Positions 51,950-64,000 of a stretch of DNA of 64,000 nucleotides are shown piece after piece; the first letter of the stretch is position 1; every line of letters starts with the position of its first letter. The position numbers and the translations under genes are program-made. This stretch comes from Xylocopa sonorina. Its lineage: Eukaryota; Arthropoda; Insecta; Hymenoptera; Apidae. The stretch spans positions 727,421 to 791,420 of the forward strand of contig NW_027490238.1 of NCBI RefSeq assembly GCF_050948175.1, read 5' to 3'. The notes under the pieces were generated by a model. That model was not told the DNA's origin, ran no database searches, and saw only the letters and a list, made by a program, of their open reading frames with translations.

Positions 51950-52351
51950 CTATCGAAAACACTCGGGATAACAAGGGAATGACCCTACCTTTCGATGACT
52001 TCTCTCTCGATTTGTACGTGGAAACGGCGTGGAGGGTCTTTCGCTGGGATCGTAGCGGATTTCGTTCTGTTGGCTGCTACGGAAATCTCGATCAGTCGCC
52101 AGCGAAGAGGAGGACGGCGGTCGGAATTCAGCGATGATGCTGTATGTGGCAGAATCGGCGTGATGCGTCGTGGTGTCTGGATCGGAAGCGTCGACGGTCG
52201 CTTCGGAAAACGGCGTCTGGGCTGGTGCGAAGGCAGGTCGCTGGTATACGAGGGTTCTCGGAACGCCCTCCAAATATTCACGCACAAGTGATCGTATGAA
52301 ATTCTTCCTACTAGCACGTCGCGTTCTTCGCAAACCGGAAGCACGATTCAT
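51950..52351 (-). other. Overlapping open frames in block II, coding status doubtful
   Basis: The counterpart of the frames at 11,763-12,152: 133 codons and 119 codons on the minus strand, plus 98 and 121 codons on the + strand. The C-terminus of the 133-codon frame differs from block I because an indel shifts the stop. The persistence of open frames on both strands and in several phases points to stop-poor composition rather than a gene. No domain is recognised. Confidence 0.28.
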
Positions 52352-52853
52352 TCACCAGGTTCTTCTGTACTTTCGACTAAGATCTGAAGGAGAAGCGGCG
52401 GTCTCAACGTCACAAAGCCGATTTCTATACTCCTTCAATTTGATGAAGATCAACCCCAGTTGTATGGAAGAACCCGTGGAAGAATTCGTAGTTAAATGTA
52501 ATGTTAAAAGTAGATCTAGTATTATAAACACTTGATAAAATAAATGGATGTGGAAATAGTAGACTTGCTAAAAGAACTTGTACTTGGATATAGTAATAGT
52601 AAAAATAAAATATATTCTAGGTTTAAAGTATACAAGAACTGGAATTATTCTAAGTCTAAGATTAAGTTAAAATGGAAATAGAAATACAATGCCTGAACCC
52701 CACATTGAGGTGGCTAACGATATAGAACTAGAGCTTTCGACTCCTTGGTAGGAGATCTCGAGTCAGAGTGTGTGCTCTGGAGACGCGTCTCTGACCTCCT
52801 CGGTTCGCGGGGCGCTACGGTCACGGACGCTGGTGGTAGGGAGATCGCGGTCC

Positions 52854-52872
52854 CGCGAGTGGGGGACTCGCG
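52854..52872 (-). other. Conserved hairpin in block II
   Basis: cgcgagt, ggggg, actcgcg: the reverse-complement counterpart of the hairpin at 11,242-11,260, with stem and loop fully conserved although flanking bases differ. Confidence 0.55.
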
Positions 52873-55800
52873 TCTCGAGGCGGAGAGCGCGCGGTCCAGC
52901 GAGTGGGGACCCGCGGCTCGTGGTGGGGCTAGCGGCGCATGCCGCTGGCCGGACGCATCTTACTTAGTGTAATTTAGATCTAGGAATTCTTATATATGCG
53001 TCATGATATGGTATGTATTTCCTAGCTTAGAAGTAATATATAGGTTCTAGCAGATCCTGTTCCCGGAATTGGAAAAGACCCCATTTCAGGTGATGGGCTG
53101 CGGCTACGTCTTCCTGCAGTACGCAATCCTCGGTGCGAGGGAGATAGGGCTGCCCGTCCTTGGTGCGGGCGAGACAGGTATACTCGGTGGTGCGAGTGAG
53201 ACACTGGTGCCCGGTACGAGCGAGACAGGTATACTCGTCGGTGGCTGGTTGCATGCGTCCAGGGGTTGATGCCTTGGGGTGCGAGGAGGTTGATGGGTGG
53301 CAGGCGGTACGCAAGACGTCACAAAATGCGACACTTCCTTTCTAGGAAATTACGTTCCCAGATATCTCTGTATCGAAGCTATAGAGTTCTAATTCTCGTT
53401 AAAACGCGATATCGCACCTCATCTCTATGTCTCATGATAAGATATAATATTCATTGCTAGGTGTTATGTATTCCTCGTCTACACTTCAAATGAATGTAAA
53501 TGCGACACTTCCTTTCTAGGAAATAGCGTCCCCAGATATCTACGTATCGTAGCAATAGAGTTCTAATGCTTCTTATAAAGAGAAACCGCATCTCATTTCT
53601 ATATTTCATGATAAGATATAATATCCATTGCGAACTGTAACTTATTCCTCGTATTCACTTCAAATGAATGTAAATGCGACACTTCCTTCCTAGGAAATAG
53701 CGTTTGCAGATGTCTACGTATCGAAGTAATAGTGTACTAATGCTTCTTAAAGCGCGATACCGCGTCTCATTTCAATGTTTCATGATAAGATACAATATTC
53801 ATTGCGAAGTATCATGTATACCTCGTATTCACATCTAAAGAATGTAAAGGCGACAATTCCTTGCTAGGAAATAGCGTCTCCAGATACCTACGTATCGTAG
53901 CAATGCAGTCCTAATGCTTCTTATAACGCAATATCGCATGTCATTTCTATGTTTCATGAAAAGATATAGTATCCATTGCGAAGTGTCACACATATCTCCC
54001 ATACACTTCATATTAATGTAAATGCGACACTCCCTTTCTATAGGAAATAGCATTTGCAGATGTCTACGTATCGAAGCAATAGAGTTCTGACTCTTCTTAA
54101 AACGCGATATCGCATCTCATTTCAATGTTCCATGATAAGATATAATATTCATTGCGAAGTGTCATGTATACCTCGTATTCACTTCAAAAGAACGTAAATG
54201 CGACACTTCCTTGCTAGGAAGTAGCGTTTGCAGATGCCTACGTATCGTAGCAATAGTGTTATAATGCTTCTTAAAACGATATGTCGCATTTCATATCTAT
54301 GTTTCGTGATAAGATACAATATTCATTGTAGAGTGTTATGTATACCTCGTAATCACTTCAAAAGAATGTAAATGCGACACTTCCATGCTAGGAAATAGCG
54401 TTTGCAGATGTCTACGTATCGTAGCAAGAGAGATCTAATGCTTCTTAAAACGCGATATCGCATCTCACACCTATGTTTCACGATAAGATGTAATATTCAT
54501 TGCGAAGTGTTATGTATACCTCGTATTATCCTCAAAAGAATGCAAATGCGGCACTTCCATGCTAGGAAATAGCGTTTGCAGATGTGTACGTATCGTAGCA
54601 ATAGAGTTCTAATGTTTCTTAAAACGATATGTCGCATCCCATTTCTATGTTTCATGATAAAATATAATATTCATTGCGAACTGTCATGTAAACCTCGCAT
54701 ACACTTCAAATGAATGTATGTGCGGCGCTTCCTTGTTTTTAAATAGCGTTTGCAGATGTCTACGTATCGTAGCAATATATTTCTAATGCTTTCTAAATCG
54801 CGCTATCGCATCTCATTTCAATGTTTCGTGATAAGATATAATATTCACTGTGAAATGTTATTTATACCTCGTATTCACCTCAAAGGAATGTAAATGCTAC
54901 ACTTCCTTGCTTGGAAACAGTGTTTTCAGATGGCTACGTATCGAGGCAATAGGGTTCTAATGCTTCTTACAACGCGATATTGCATCTCATTCCTATGTTT
55001 CATGATAACATACAATATTCATTGCGAAGTGTCATGTATACCTCGTATTCACTTCAAAGGAATGTAAATGCTACACTTGCTCGCTAGGAAATAGCGTATT
55101 CAGAAGTCTACGTATCGTAGCAATAGAGTTCTAATGCTACTTAAATCGCGGTATCGCATCCCATTTCTCTGTTTCATTATAAGATATAATATTCATTGCG
55201 AAGTGTCATGTATACCTCGTATTCACATCACAAGAATGTAAATGCGACTATTCCTTGCTAGGGCATAACGTTTGTGGATGCCTAGGTATCGTAGCAATAC
55301 AGTTCTAATGCCTCTTAGATCGCGATATCGCATCTCATTTCTATGTTTCGTGACAAGTTATAATATTCAATGCGATGTGTCATGTATACCTCGAATTCAC
55401 TTCAAAAGAATGTAAATGCGACACTTCCATACTAGGAAATAACGTTTGCAGATATCTCCGCATCGAGGCAATAGGGTACTAATGCTTCTTAAGACGCGAT
55501 ATCGCATCTCACTTTTTTGTTACATGATAAGATATAATGTTCATTGCGAAGTGTCATGTATACCTCGTATTCACTTCAAACGAATGTAAATGCGAATCTT
55601 CTTTGCTCGGAAATAGCGTTTGCAGATATCTACGTATCGGAGCAATAGAGTTCTTATGCTTCTTAAAACGAGATATCGCATCACATTTCTATGTTTCATG
55701 AAAGGATATAATATTCATTGCGAAGTGTCATGTATACCTCGCATATACTTGAAATGAATGTAAATGCGACACGTCCTTGCTAGGAAATAGCGTTCGCAGA

Positions 55801-57411
55801 TGTCTACGTATCGAAGCAATAGTGTTCTAATGCTTCTTAAATCGCGATATCGCATCCCATTTCTATGTTTCATGATAAGATATAATATTCATTGTGCAGT
55901 GTTATGTATAACTCGTATTCCTTTCAAAAGAACGTAAGTACGACACTTCCTTGCTAGAAAGTAGCGTTTGCAGATGTCTACGTATCGAACTAATAGATTT
56001 CTAATGCTTCCTAAATCGCCATATCGCTTCTCATTTCTATGTTTCATGACAAGATATAATATTCATTGTGCAGTATTATGTATACCTCGTATTCACCTCA
56101 AAATAATGTAAATGCGACACTTCCTTGCTAGGAAATAGCGTTTGCAGATGTCTACGTATCGAAGCAATAGAGTTCTAATCCTTGTTAAATCGCAATATTG
56201 CATCTCATTCCTATGTTTCATGATAAGATATAATATTCATTGTGCAGTGATATGTATACCTCGCATTCACTGCAAAAGAATGTAAATGCGTCACTTCCAT
56301 GCTAGGAAATAGCTTTTGCAGATGTCTACGTATCGTAGCAATAGAGTTCTAATTCTTCTCAAAACGCGATATAGCACCTCATTCCTATGTTTCATGATAA
56401 GATATAACATTCATTGCGAAGTGTCATGTATATCTCGTATTCACTTCAAACGAATGTAAATGCGACACTTACATGCTAGGAAATAGCGTTTGCAGATGTC
56501 TACGTATCGTAGCAATAGAGTAATAATGCTTCTTAAGACGCGACATCGCATCTCACTGCTATGTTTCATGAGAAGATATAATATTCATTGCGAAGTGTCA
56601 TGTATATCTCGTATTCGCATCAAAAGAATGTAAATGCGTCACTTCCATGCTAGGAAATAGCGTTTGCAGATGTCTACGTATCGTAGCAATATTGTTCTAA
56701 TGCTTCTCAAAACGCGATATAGCACCTCATTCCTATGTTTCATGATAAGATGTAATATTCATTGCGAAGTGTCATGTATATCTCGTATTCACTTCAAACG
56801 AATGTAAATGCGACCCTTCCATGCTAGGGAATAGCTTTTGCAGATGTCTACGTATCGCAGCAATAGAGTTCTAATGCTTCTTAGAACGCGATATCGCATC
56901 TCACATTTATGTTTCTTGATAAGATATAATATTCATTGCGAAGTGTCATGTATACCTCGTATTCACTTCAAAAGAATGTAAATGCGACACTTCCATGCTA
57001 GGAAATAGCTTTTGCAGATGTTTACGTATCGTAGCAATAGAGTTCTAATGCTTCTTAAAACGCGATAACGCATCTCACTGCTATGTTTCATGATAAGATA
57101 TAATATTCATTATGGAGTGTTATGTATACCTCGTACTCACTTCAAAAGAATGTAAATGCGACCCTTCCATGCTAGGAAATAGCCTTTGCAGATGTCTACG
57201 TATCGTAGCTATAGAGTTCTAATGCTTCTCAAAACGCGATATAGCACCTCATTCCTATGTTTCATGATAAGATATAATATTCATTGCGAAGTGTCATGTA
57301 TACCTCGATTTCACTTCATAAGAATGTAAATGCGACACTTCCTTGCTAGGAAATATTGTTTGCAGATGTCTACGTATCACAGCAATAGAGTAATAATGCT
57401 TCCTAAAACGA

Positions 57412-60400
57412 GATGTCGTATTTCATTTCTATGTTTCGTAATAAGATATAATACTCATTGTGTAATGTTATGTATACCTCGTATTCACTTCAGTGGAATG
57501 TAAGTGCGAAATTTCCTTGCTAGGAAATAGAGTTTGCAGATCTCTACGTATATTAGCAATAGAGTTCTAATGCTTTTCAAAACGCGATATAGCACCTCAT
57601 TCCTATGTTTCATGATAAGATATAATATTCATTTCGAAGTGTCATGTATATCTCGTATTCACTTCAAAAGAATGTAAATGCGACACTTCCATGCTTGGAA
57701 ATAGCGTTTGCAGATGTCTACGTATCGTAGCAATAGAGTTCTAATGCTTCTTAGAACGCGATATCGCATCTCACTTCTATGTTTCATGATAAGATATAAT
57801 ATTCATTGCGAAGTGTCATGTATACCTCGTATTCACTTCAAAAGAATGTAAATATGACACTTCCATGCTAGGAAATAGCGTTTGCAGATGTCTACGTATC
57901 GTAGCAATAGAGTTCTAATGCGTCTTAAAACGAGATGCCGCATTTCATTTCTATGTTTCGTGATAAGATATAATATTCATTGTGGAGTGTTATGTATACC
58001 TCGTATTCACTTCAGTGGAATGTAAGTGGAATGTAAGTGTAATGCTAGGAAATAGGGTTTGCAGATGTCTACGCATATTAGCAATAGAGTTCTAATGCTT
58101 CTTAAAACGCGATATCGCATCTCACTGCTATGTTTCATGATAAGATATAATATTCATTATGGAGTGTTATGTATACCTCGTATTCACTTCAAAAGAATGT
58201 AAATGCGACACGTCCTTGCAAGGAAATATTGTTTGCAGATGTCTACGTATCACAGCATTAGGGTACTAATGCTTCTTAAAACGAGATGTCGTATTTCACT
58301 TCTATGTTTCGTAATAAGATATAATATTCATTGTGTAATGCTATGTATACCTCGTATTCACTTCAGTGGAATGTAAGTGCGAAATTTCCTTGCTAGGAAA
58401 TAGAGTTTGCAGATGTCTACGTATAATAGCAATACAGTTCTAATGCTTCTCAAAACGCGATATAGCACATCATTCCTATGCTTCATGATAAGCTATAATA
58501 TTCATTGCGAAGTGTTATGTATATCTCGTATTCACTTCAATGGTCTGTAAATGCGACACTTCCATGCTAGGAAGTAGCGTTTGCAGATGTCTACGTATCG
58601 TAGCAATAGGGTTCTAATGCTTCTTAGAACGCGATATCGCTTCTCACTTCTATGTTCCATGATAAGATATAATATTCATTGCGAAGTGTCATGTATACCT
58701 CGATTTCACTTCACGAGAATGTAAATGCGACACTTCCTTGCTAGGAAATATTGTTTGCAGATGTCTACGTGTCACAGCAATAGGGTACTAATGATTCTTA
58801 AAACGAGATGTCGTATTTCATTTCTATGTTTCGTAATAAGATATAATATTAATTGTGTAATGTTATGTATACCTCGTATTCACATCAGTGGAATGTAAGT
58901 GCGAAATTTCCTTGCTAGGAAATAGAGTTTGCAGATGTCTACGCGTATTAGCAATAGAGTTCTAATGCTTCTCAAAACGCGATATAGCATCTCATTCCTA
59001 TGTTTCATGATAAGATATAATATTCATTGCGAAGTGTCATGTATATCTCGTATTCACTTCAAAAGAATGTAAATGCGACACTTCCATGCTAGGAAATAGC
59101 GTTTGCATATGTCTACGCATCGCAGCAATAGAGTTCTAATGCTTCCTAAAACGCGATATCGCATCTCTCTTCTATGTTTCATGATAAGGTATAATATTCA
59201 TTGCGAAGTGTCATGTATACCTCGTATTCACTTCAAATGAATGTAAATGCGACACTTCCATGCTAGGAAATAGCGTTTGCAGATGTCTACGTATCGTAGC
59301 CATAGAGTTCTAATGCTTCTCATAACGCGATATAGCACCTCATTCCTATGTTTCATGATAAGATATAATATTCATTATGGAGTGTTATGTATACCTCGTA
59401 CTCACTTCAAAAGAATGTAAATGCGACCCTTCCATGCTAGGAAATAGCCTTTGCAGATGTCTACGTATCGTAGCAATAGAGTTCTAATGCTTCTTAAAAC
59501 GCGATATCGCATCTCACTTCTATGTTCCATGATGAGATATAATATTCATTGCGAAGTGTCATGTATACCTCGATTTCACTTCACAAGATTGTAAATGCGA
59601 CACTTCCTAGCTAGGTAATATTGTTTGCAGATGTCTACGTCTCACAGCAATAGAGTACTAACGATTCTTAAAACGAGATGTCGTATTTCATTTCTATGTT
59701 TCGTAATTTGATATAATATTCATTGTGTAATGTTATGTATACCTCGTAATCACTTCAGCGGAATGTAAGTGCGACATGTCCATGCTAGGAAATAGAGTTT
59801 GCAGATGTCTACGTATATTAGCAATAGAGTTCTAATGCTTCTCAAAACGCGATATAGCACCTCATTCCTATGTTTCATGATAAGATATAATATTCATTGC
59901 GAAGTGTCATGTATATCTCGTATTCACTTCAAAAGTATGTAAATGCGACACTTCCATGCTAGGAAAATTGCGTTTGCAGATGTCTACGTATCGTAGCAAT
60001 AGAGTTCTAATGCTTCTTAAAACGCGACATCGCATCTCACTGCTATGTTTCATGATAAGATATAATATTCATTATGGAGTGTTATGTATACCTCGTACTC
60101 ACTTCAAAAGAATGTAAATGCGACACTTCCATGCTAGGAAATAGCGTTTGCAGATGTCTACGTATCATAGCAATAGAGTTCTAATGCTTCTTAAAACGAG
60201 ATGTCGCATCTCATTTCCATGTCTCATGATCAGATATAATATTCATTGCGAAGTGTCATGTATACCTCGTATTCACTTCAAAAGGATGTAAATGCGACAC
60301 TTCCTTGCTAGGAAATAGCGTTTCCAGATGACTACGTATCGTAGCAATAGGGTTCTATGCTTCTTAAAACGCGATATTGCATCTCACTTCTATGTTTCAT

Positions 60401-61080
60401 GATAAGATATAATATTCATTGCGAAGTGTCATGTATACCTCGTATTCACTTCAAAAGAATGTAAATGCGACACTTCCATGCTAGGAAGTATCGTTTGCAG
60501 ATGTCTATGTATCGTAGCAATAGGGTTCTAATGCTTCTTAAAACGCGATATCGCATCTCACTTCTACGTTTCATGATAAGATATAATATTCACTGCGAAG
60601 TGTCATGTATACCTCGTATTGACTTCAAAAGAATGTAAGTGCGACACTTCCATGCTAGGAAGTAGCGTTTGCAGATGTCTACGTATCGTAGCAATAGGGT
60701 TCTAATGCTTCTTAAAACGCGATATCGCATCTCACTTCTATCTTTCATGATAAGATATAATATTTATTGCGAAGTGTCATGCATACCTCGTATTCACTTC
60801 AAAAGAATGTAAATGCGACACTTCCATGCTAGGGAATAGCGTTTGCAGTTGTCTACGTACATTAGCAATAGAGTTCTAATGCTTCTCAAAACGCGAAAAT
60901 CGCAACTCATTCCTATGTTTCATGAAAAGATATAGTATTCATTGCGAAGTGTCATGTATACCTCGATTTCACTTCACAAGAATGTAAATGCGACACTTCC
61001 TTGCTAGGAAATATTGTTCGCAGATGTCCACGTATCACAACAATAGAGTACTAATGCTTCTTAAAACGAGATGTCGTATT
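57412..61080 (+). repeat. Variant lattice at 5-, 3-, 5- and 8-monomer spacing
   Basis: The variant gatgtcgtatttca occurs at 57,412, 58,285, 58,807 and 59,677, and its close form at 61,070. Spacings are about 873, 522, 870 and 1,393 bp. Each is followed three monomer features later by the same partner monomer (gtatattagcaatagagttc, gcgatatagcacctcattcc). The extra base in the last spacing coincides with the insertion in ggaaaattgcgtttgcag at 59,963. Confidence 0.78.
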
Positions 61081-61980
61081 TAATCTCTATGATTCATAAT
61101 AAGATATAATATTCATTGTGTAATGTTACGTATACCTCGTACTCACTTCAATGGAATGTAAGTGCGACATTTCCTTGCTAGGAAATAGAGGTTGCAGATG
61201 TCTACGTATATTAGCAATAGAGTTCTAATGCTTCTCAAAACGCGATATAGCACCTCATTCCTATGTTTCATGATAAGATATAATATTCATTGCGAAGTGT
61301 CATGTATATCTCGTATTCACTTCAAAAGAATGTAAATGCGACACTTCCATGCTAGGAAATAGCGTTTGCAGATATCTCCGCATCGAGCCCATAGAGTTCT
61401 AATGCTTCTTAAAACGCGAAATCGCATCTCTCTTCTATGTTACATGATAAGATATAATATTCATTGCGAAGTGTCATGTATACCTCGTATTCACTTCAAA
61501 AGAATGTAAATGCGACTATTGCTTGCTAGGAAATAGCGTTTGCAAATGTCTACATATCGTAGCAATAGCCTTCTGATGCTAATTAAATCGCGATATGACA
61601 CCTCATTTATATGTTTCGTGATAAGATATAATTTTCATTGCGAAGTGTCATGTATACCTCGTATTCACTTCAAAAGAACGTAAGTGCGACACTTCCATGC
61701 TAGGAAATAGCGTTTGCAGATGTCTCCGCATCGAGGACATAGAGTTCTAATGATTCTTAAAACGCGAAATCGCATCTCTCTTCTATGTTACATGATAAGA
61801 TATAATATTCATTGCGAAGTGTCATGTGTACATCGTATTCCCTCCAAACGAATGTAAATGCGACACTTCCATGCTAGGAAATGGCGTATTCAGATGACTA
61901 CGTATCGTAGCAATAGAGTTCTAATGCTACTTAAATCGCGATATCGCATCTCATTTATATGTTTCGTGATAAGATACAAT

Positions 61981-64000
61981 ATTCATCGCGAAGTGTCATG
62001 TATACCTCGTATTCACTTCAAAAGAATGTAAATGCGACACTTCCATGCGAGGAAATAGCGTCTGCAGATGTCTACGCGTCGAGGCAATAGAGTTCTAATG
62101 CTTCTTAAAACGCGATATCGCATCTAAATTCTATGTTTCATTATAAGATATAATATTCATTGCGAAGTGTCATGTATACCCCGTATTCATATCAAAAGAA
62201 TGTAAATGCGACTATTCATTGCTAGGGGATAGCGTTTGCAGATGCCTACGTGTCGTAGCAATAGATTTCTAATGCTTCTTAGATCGCGATATCGCATCTC
62301 ATTTCTATGTTTCGCGATATGTTATAATATTCATTCCGAAGTGTCATGTAAACCTCGAATTCACTTCAAAAGAATGTAAATGCGACTATTGGTTGCTAGG
62401 AAATAGCGATTGCAGATGTCTACGTATCGTAGCAATAGAGTTCTAATGCTTCTCAAAACGCGATATCGCATCTCATTTCTAAGTTTCCTGATAAGATATA
62501 ATATTCATTGCGGATTGTCATGTACACCTCGTATTCACTTCAAAAGAATGTAAATGCGACACTTCCATGCTAGGAAATAGCGTCTGCAGATGTCTACGCG
62601 TCGAGGCAATAGAGTTCTAATTCTTCTTAAAACGCGATATCGCATCTCACTTCTATGCTTCATGATAAGATATAATGTTCATTGCGAAGTGTTATATATA
62701 CCTCGTATTCACTTCAAAAGATTGTAAATGCGAATCTTCTTTGCTAGGAAATAGCGTTTGCAGATGACTACGTATCGGAGCAATGGAGTTCTAATGCTTC
62801 TTAAAACGCGATATCGCATCTCACTTCTATGTTTCATGATAAGATATAATGTTCATTGCGAAGTGTCATATATACCTCGTATTCACTTCAAAAGAATGTA
62901 AATGCAAATCTTCCTTGCTAGGAAATAGCGTTTGCAGATGACTACGTATCGGAGCAATGGAGTTCTAATGCTTCTCAAAACGAGATATCGGATCTCATTT
63001 CTATGCTTCATGATAAGATATAATATTCATTGCGAAGTGTCATGTATACCTCGTATTCCCTCCAAACGAATGTAAATGCGACACTTCCTTGCTAGGAAAT
63101 GGCGTATTCAGATGTCTACGTATCGTAGCAATAGAGTTCTAATGCTACTTAAATCGCGATATCGCATCTCATTTACATTTTTCGTGATAAGATACAATAT
63201 TCATCGCGAAGTGTCATGTATACCTTGTATTCACTTCAAAAGAATGTAAATGCGACACTTCCATGCTAGGAAATAGCGTCTGCAGATGTCTACGCGTCGT
63301 GGCAGTAGAGTTCTAATGCTTCTTAAAACGCGATATCGAATCTCAATTCTATGTTTCATTATAAGATATAATATTCATTGCGAAGTGTCATGTATTCCTC
63401 GTATTCACATCAAAAGAATGTAAATGCGACTATTCCTTGCTAGGGCATAGCGTTTGCAGATGCATACGTATCGTAGCAATAGAGTTCTAACGCTTCTTAG
63501 ATCGCGATATCGAATCTCATTTCTATGTTTTGTAATAAGTTATAATATTCATTCCGAAGTGTCATGTAAACCTCGAATTCACTTCAAAAGAATGTAAATG
63601 CGACTATTGGTTGCTAGGAAATAGCGATTGCAGATGTCTACGTATCGTAGCAATAGAATTCTAATGCTTCTCAAAACGCGTTATAGCATCTCATTTCTAT
63701 GGTTCCTGATAAGATATAATATTCATTGCGAAGTGTAATGTACACCTCGTATTCACTTCAAAAGAATGTAAATGCGACACTTCCATGCTAGGAAATAGCG
63801 TATGCAGCTGTCTACGCGTCGAGGCAATAGAGTTCTAATGCTTCTTAAAACGCAATATCGCATCTCACTGCTATGTTTCATGATAAGATATAATATTCAT
63901 TGCGAAGTGTCATGTATATCTCGTATTCACATCAAAAGAATGTAAATGCGACACTTTCATGCTAGGAAGTAGCGTTTTCAGATATCTACGTATCGTAGCA
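61981..64000 (+). repeat. 7-monomer higher-order repeat, second copy cut by window end
   Basis: attcatcgcgaagtgtcatg at 61,981 recurs at 63,199, and gctagggcatagcg at 63,439 pairs with gctaggggatagcg at 62,221. Both spacings are 1,218 bp (7 x 174). The intervening monomers match in order (gtctgcagatgtctacgcgt, tattggttgctaggaaatag). The second copy is still running at base 64,000. Confidence 0.85.

Larger units (their letters stand above)
51840..53323 (-). repeat. Block II: inverted copy of block I
   Basis: The reverse complement of 10,704-12,273, 1,484 bp long because of one roughly 86 bp indel near its right end. The edges coincide with those of block I: satellite gaggtat|cacgtccgg on the left and gacgtcaca|aaatgcgac on the right. 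In stretches compared by eye the copies agree at about 95%. The homology continues into the satellite on the right side: private variants such as gatatctctgtatcgaagct, ctatagagttctaattctcg and atgtctcatgataagat match the reverse complement of 10,570-10,700. The two blocks therefore descend from one duplicated segment, not from two independent insertions. Confidence 0.93.
53324..64000 (+). repeat. 174-bp satellite array, forward orientation (about 61 monomers)
   Basis: Continuous forward array that runs off the right end of the window. The first 300-400 bp are the variant class that also flanks block I (cgtctacacttcaaatg). The rest is mainly gctaggaaatagcgtttgca with cgtatcgtagcaatagag. One monomer at about 58,010-58,050 is rearranged (ggaatgtaagtggaatgtaa). 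No gene or element is seen. Confidence 0.96.

Noticed and set aside
1..64000. A CRISPR array, because of regular direct repeats
   Set aside because: The repeat unit is a continuous 174-bp monomer with no unique spacers, there are no cas genes, and the DNA looks eukaryotic.
1..64000. Telomeric repeats (TTAGG or similar) at array edges or switches
   Set aside because: No tandem run of a 5-7 bp telomeric unit is visible anywhere in the window.
1..64000. A bacterial or phage origin with operons
   Set aside because: There are no gene-dense open frames, ribosome binding sites or operon structure. The satellite organisation is characteristic of eukaryotic heterochromatin.

Overview
The window is eukaryotic satellite DNA, not a gene region. 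About 88% of it is one tandem-repeat family with a monomer of 174 bp. The near-uniform monomer length, very low gene content, AT-rich composition, multi-monomer higher-order repeats (HORs) and nested insertions fit a centromeric or pericentromeric heterochromatin contig of an insect-like genome. That assignment is inference; I do not recognise the satellite by name and cannot place the species.

Call forward (F) the direction in which a monomer carries cctcgtattcacttcaaaag then gcgatatcgc on the + strand, and reverse (R) the opposite. The layout is: F 1-1,165; a direct F-to-R junction near 1,166-1,190; R 1,191-10,703; block I (non-satellite, 1,570 bp) 10,704-12,273; F 12,274-21,413; a 4.6 kb non-satellite island 21,414-25,987; R 25,988-51,839; block II 51,840-53,323; F 53,324-64,000. 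Blocks I and II are the same sequence in opposite orientation, so a 39.6 kb interval is framed by inverted copies. All four polarity switches are discrete. Both R-to-F switches carry the block; one F-to-R switch carries the island and the other is a bare junction.

The arrays contain HORs whose spacings are whole multiples of 174 bp: a 16-mer of 2,784 bp in three complete, nearly identical copies (31,421-39,772) plus a partial fourth; a 12-mer (2,088 bp) whose second copy gained one monomer; 10-, 8-, 7-, 5-, 4-, 3- and 2-mer duplications elsewhere. Small indels between copies account for the departures from exact multiples that I traced. This is the footprint of recent unequal exchange or segmental amplification.

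The island holds the only plausible protein gene I can argue for: a minus-strand two-exon model (23,638-24,158) with one membrane segment and a charged, helix-prone tail. It also holds two long G runs, a candidate 1.03 kb element with inverted ends, a mariner-like terminal motif and a possible LTR/primer-binding-site remnant. The open frames inside the satellite arise because 174 is divisible by three; I do not regard them as genes.
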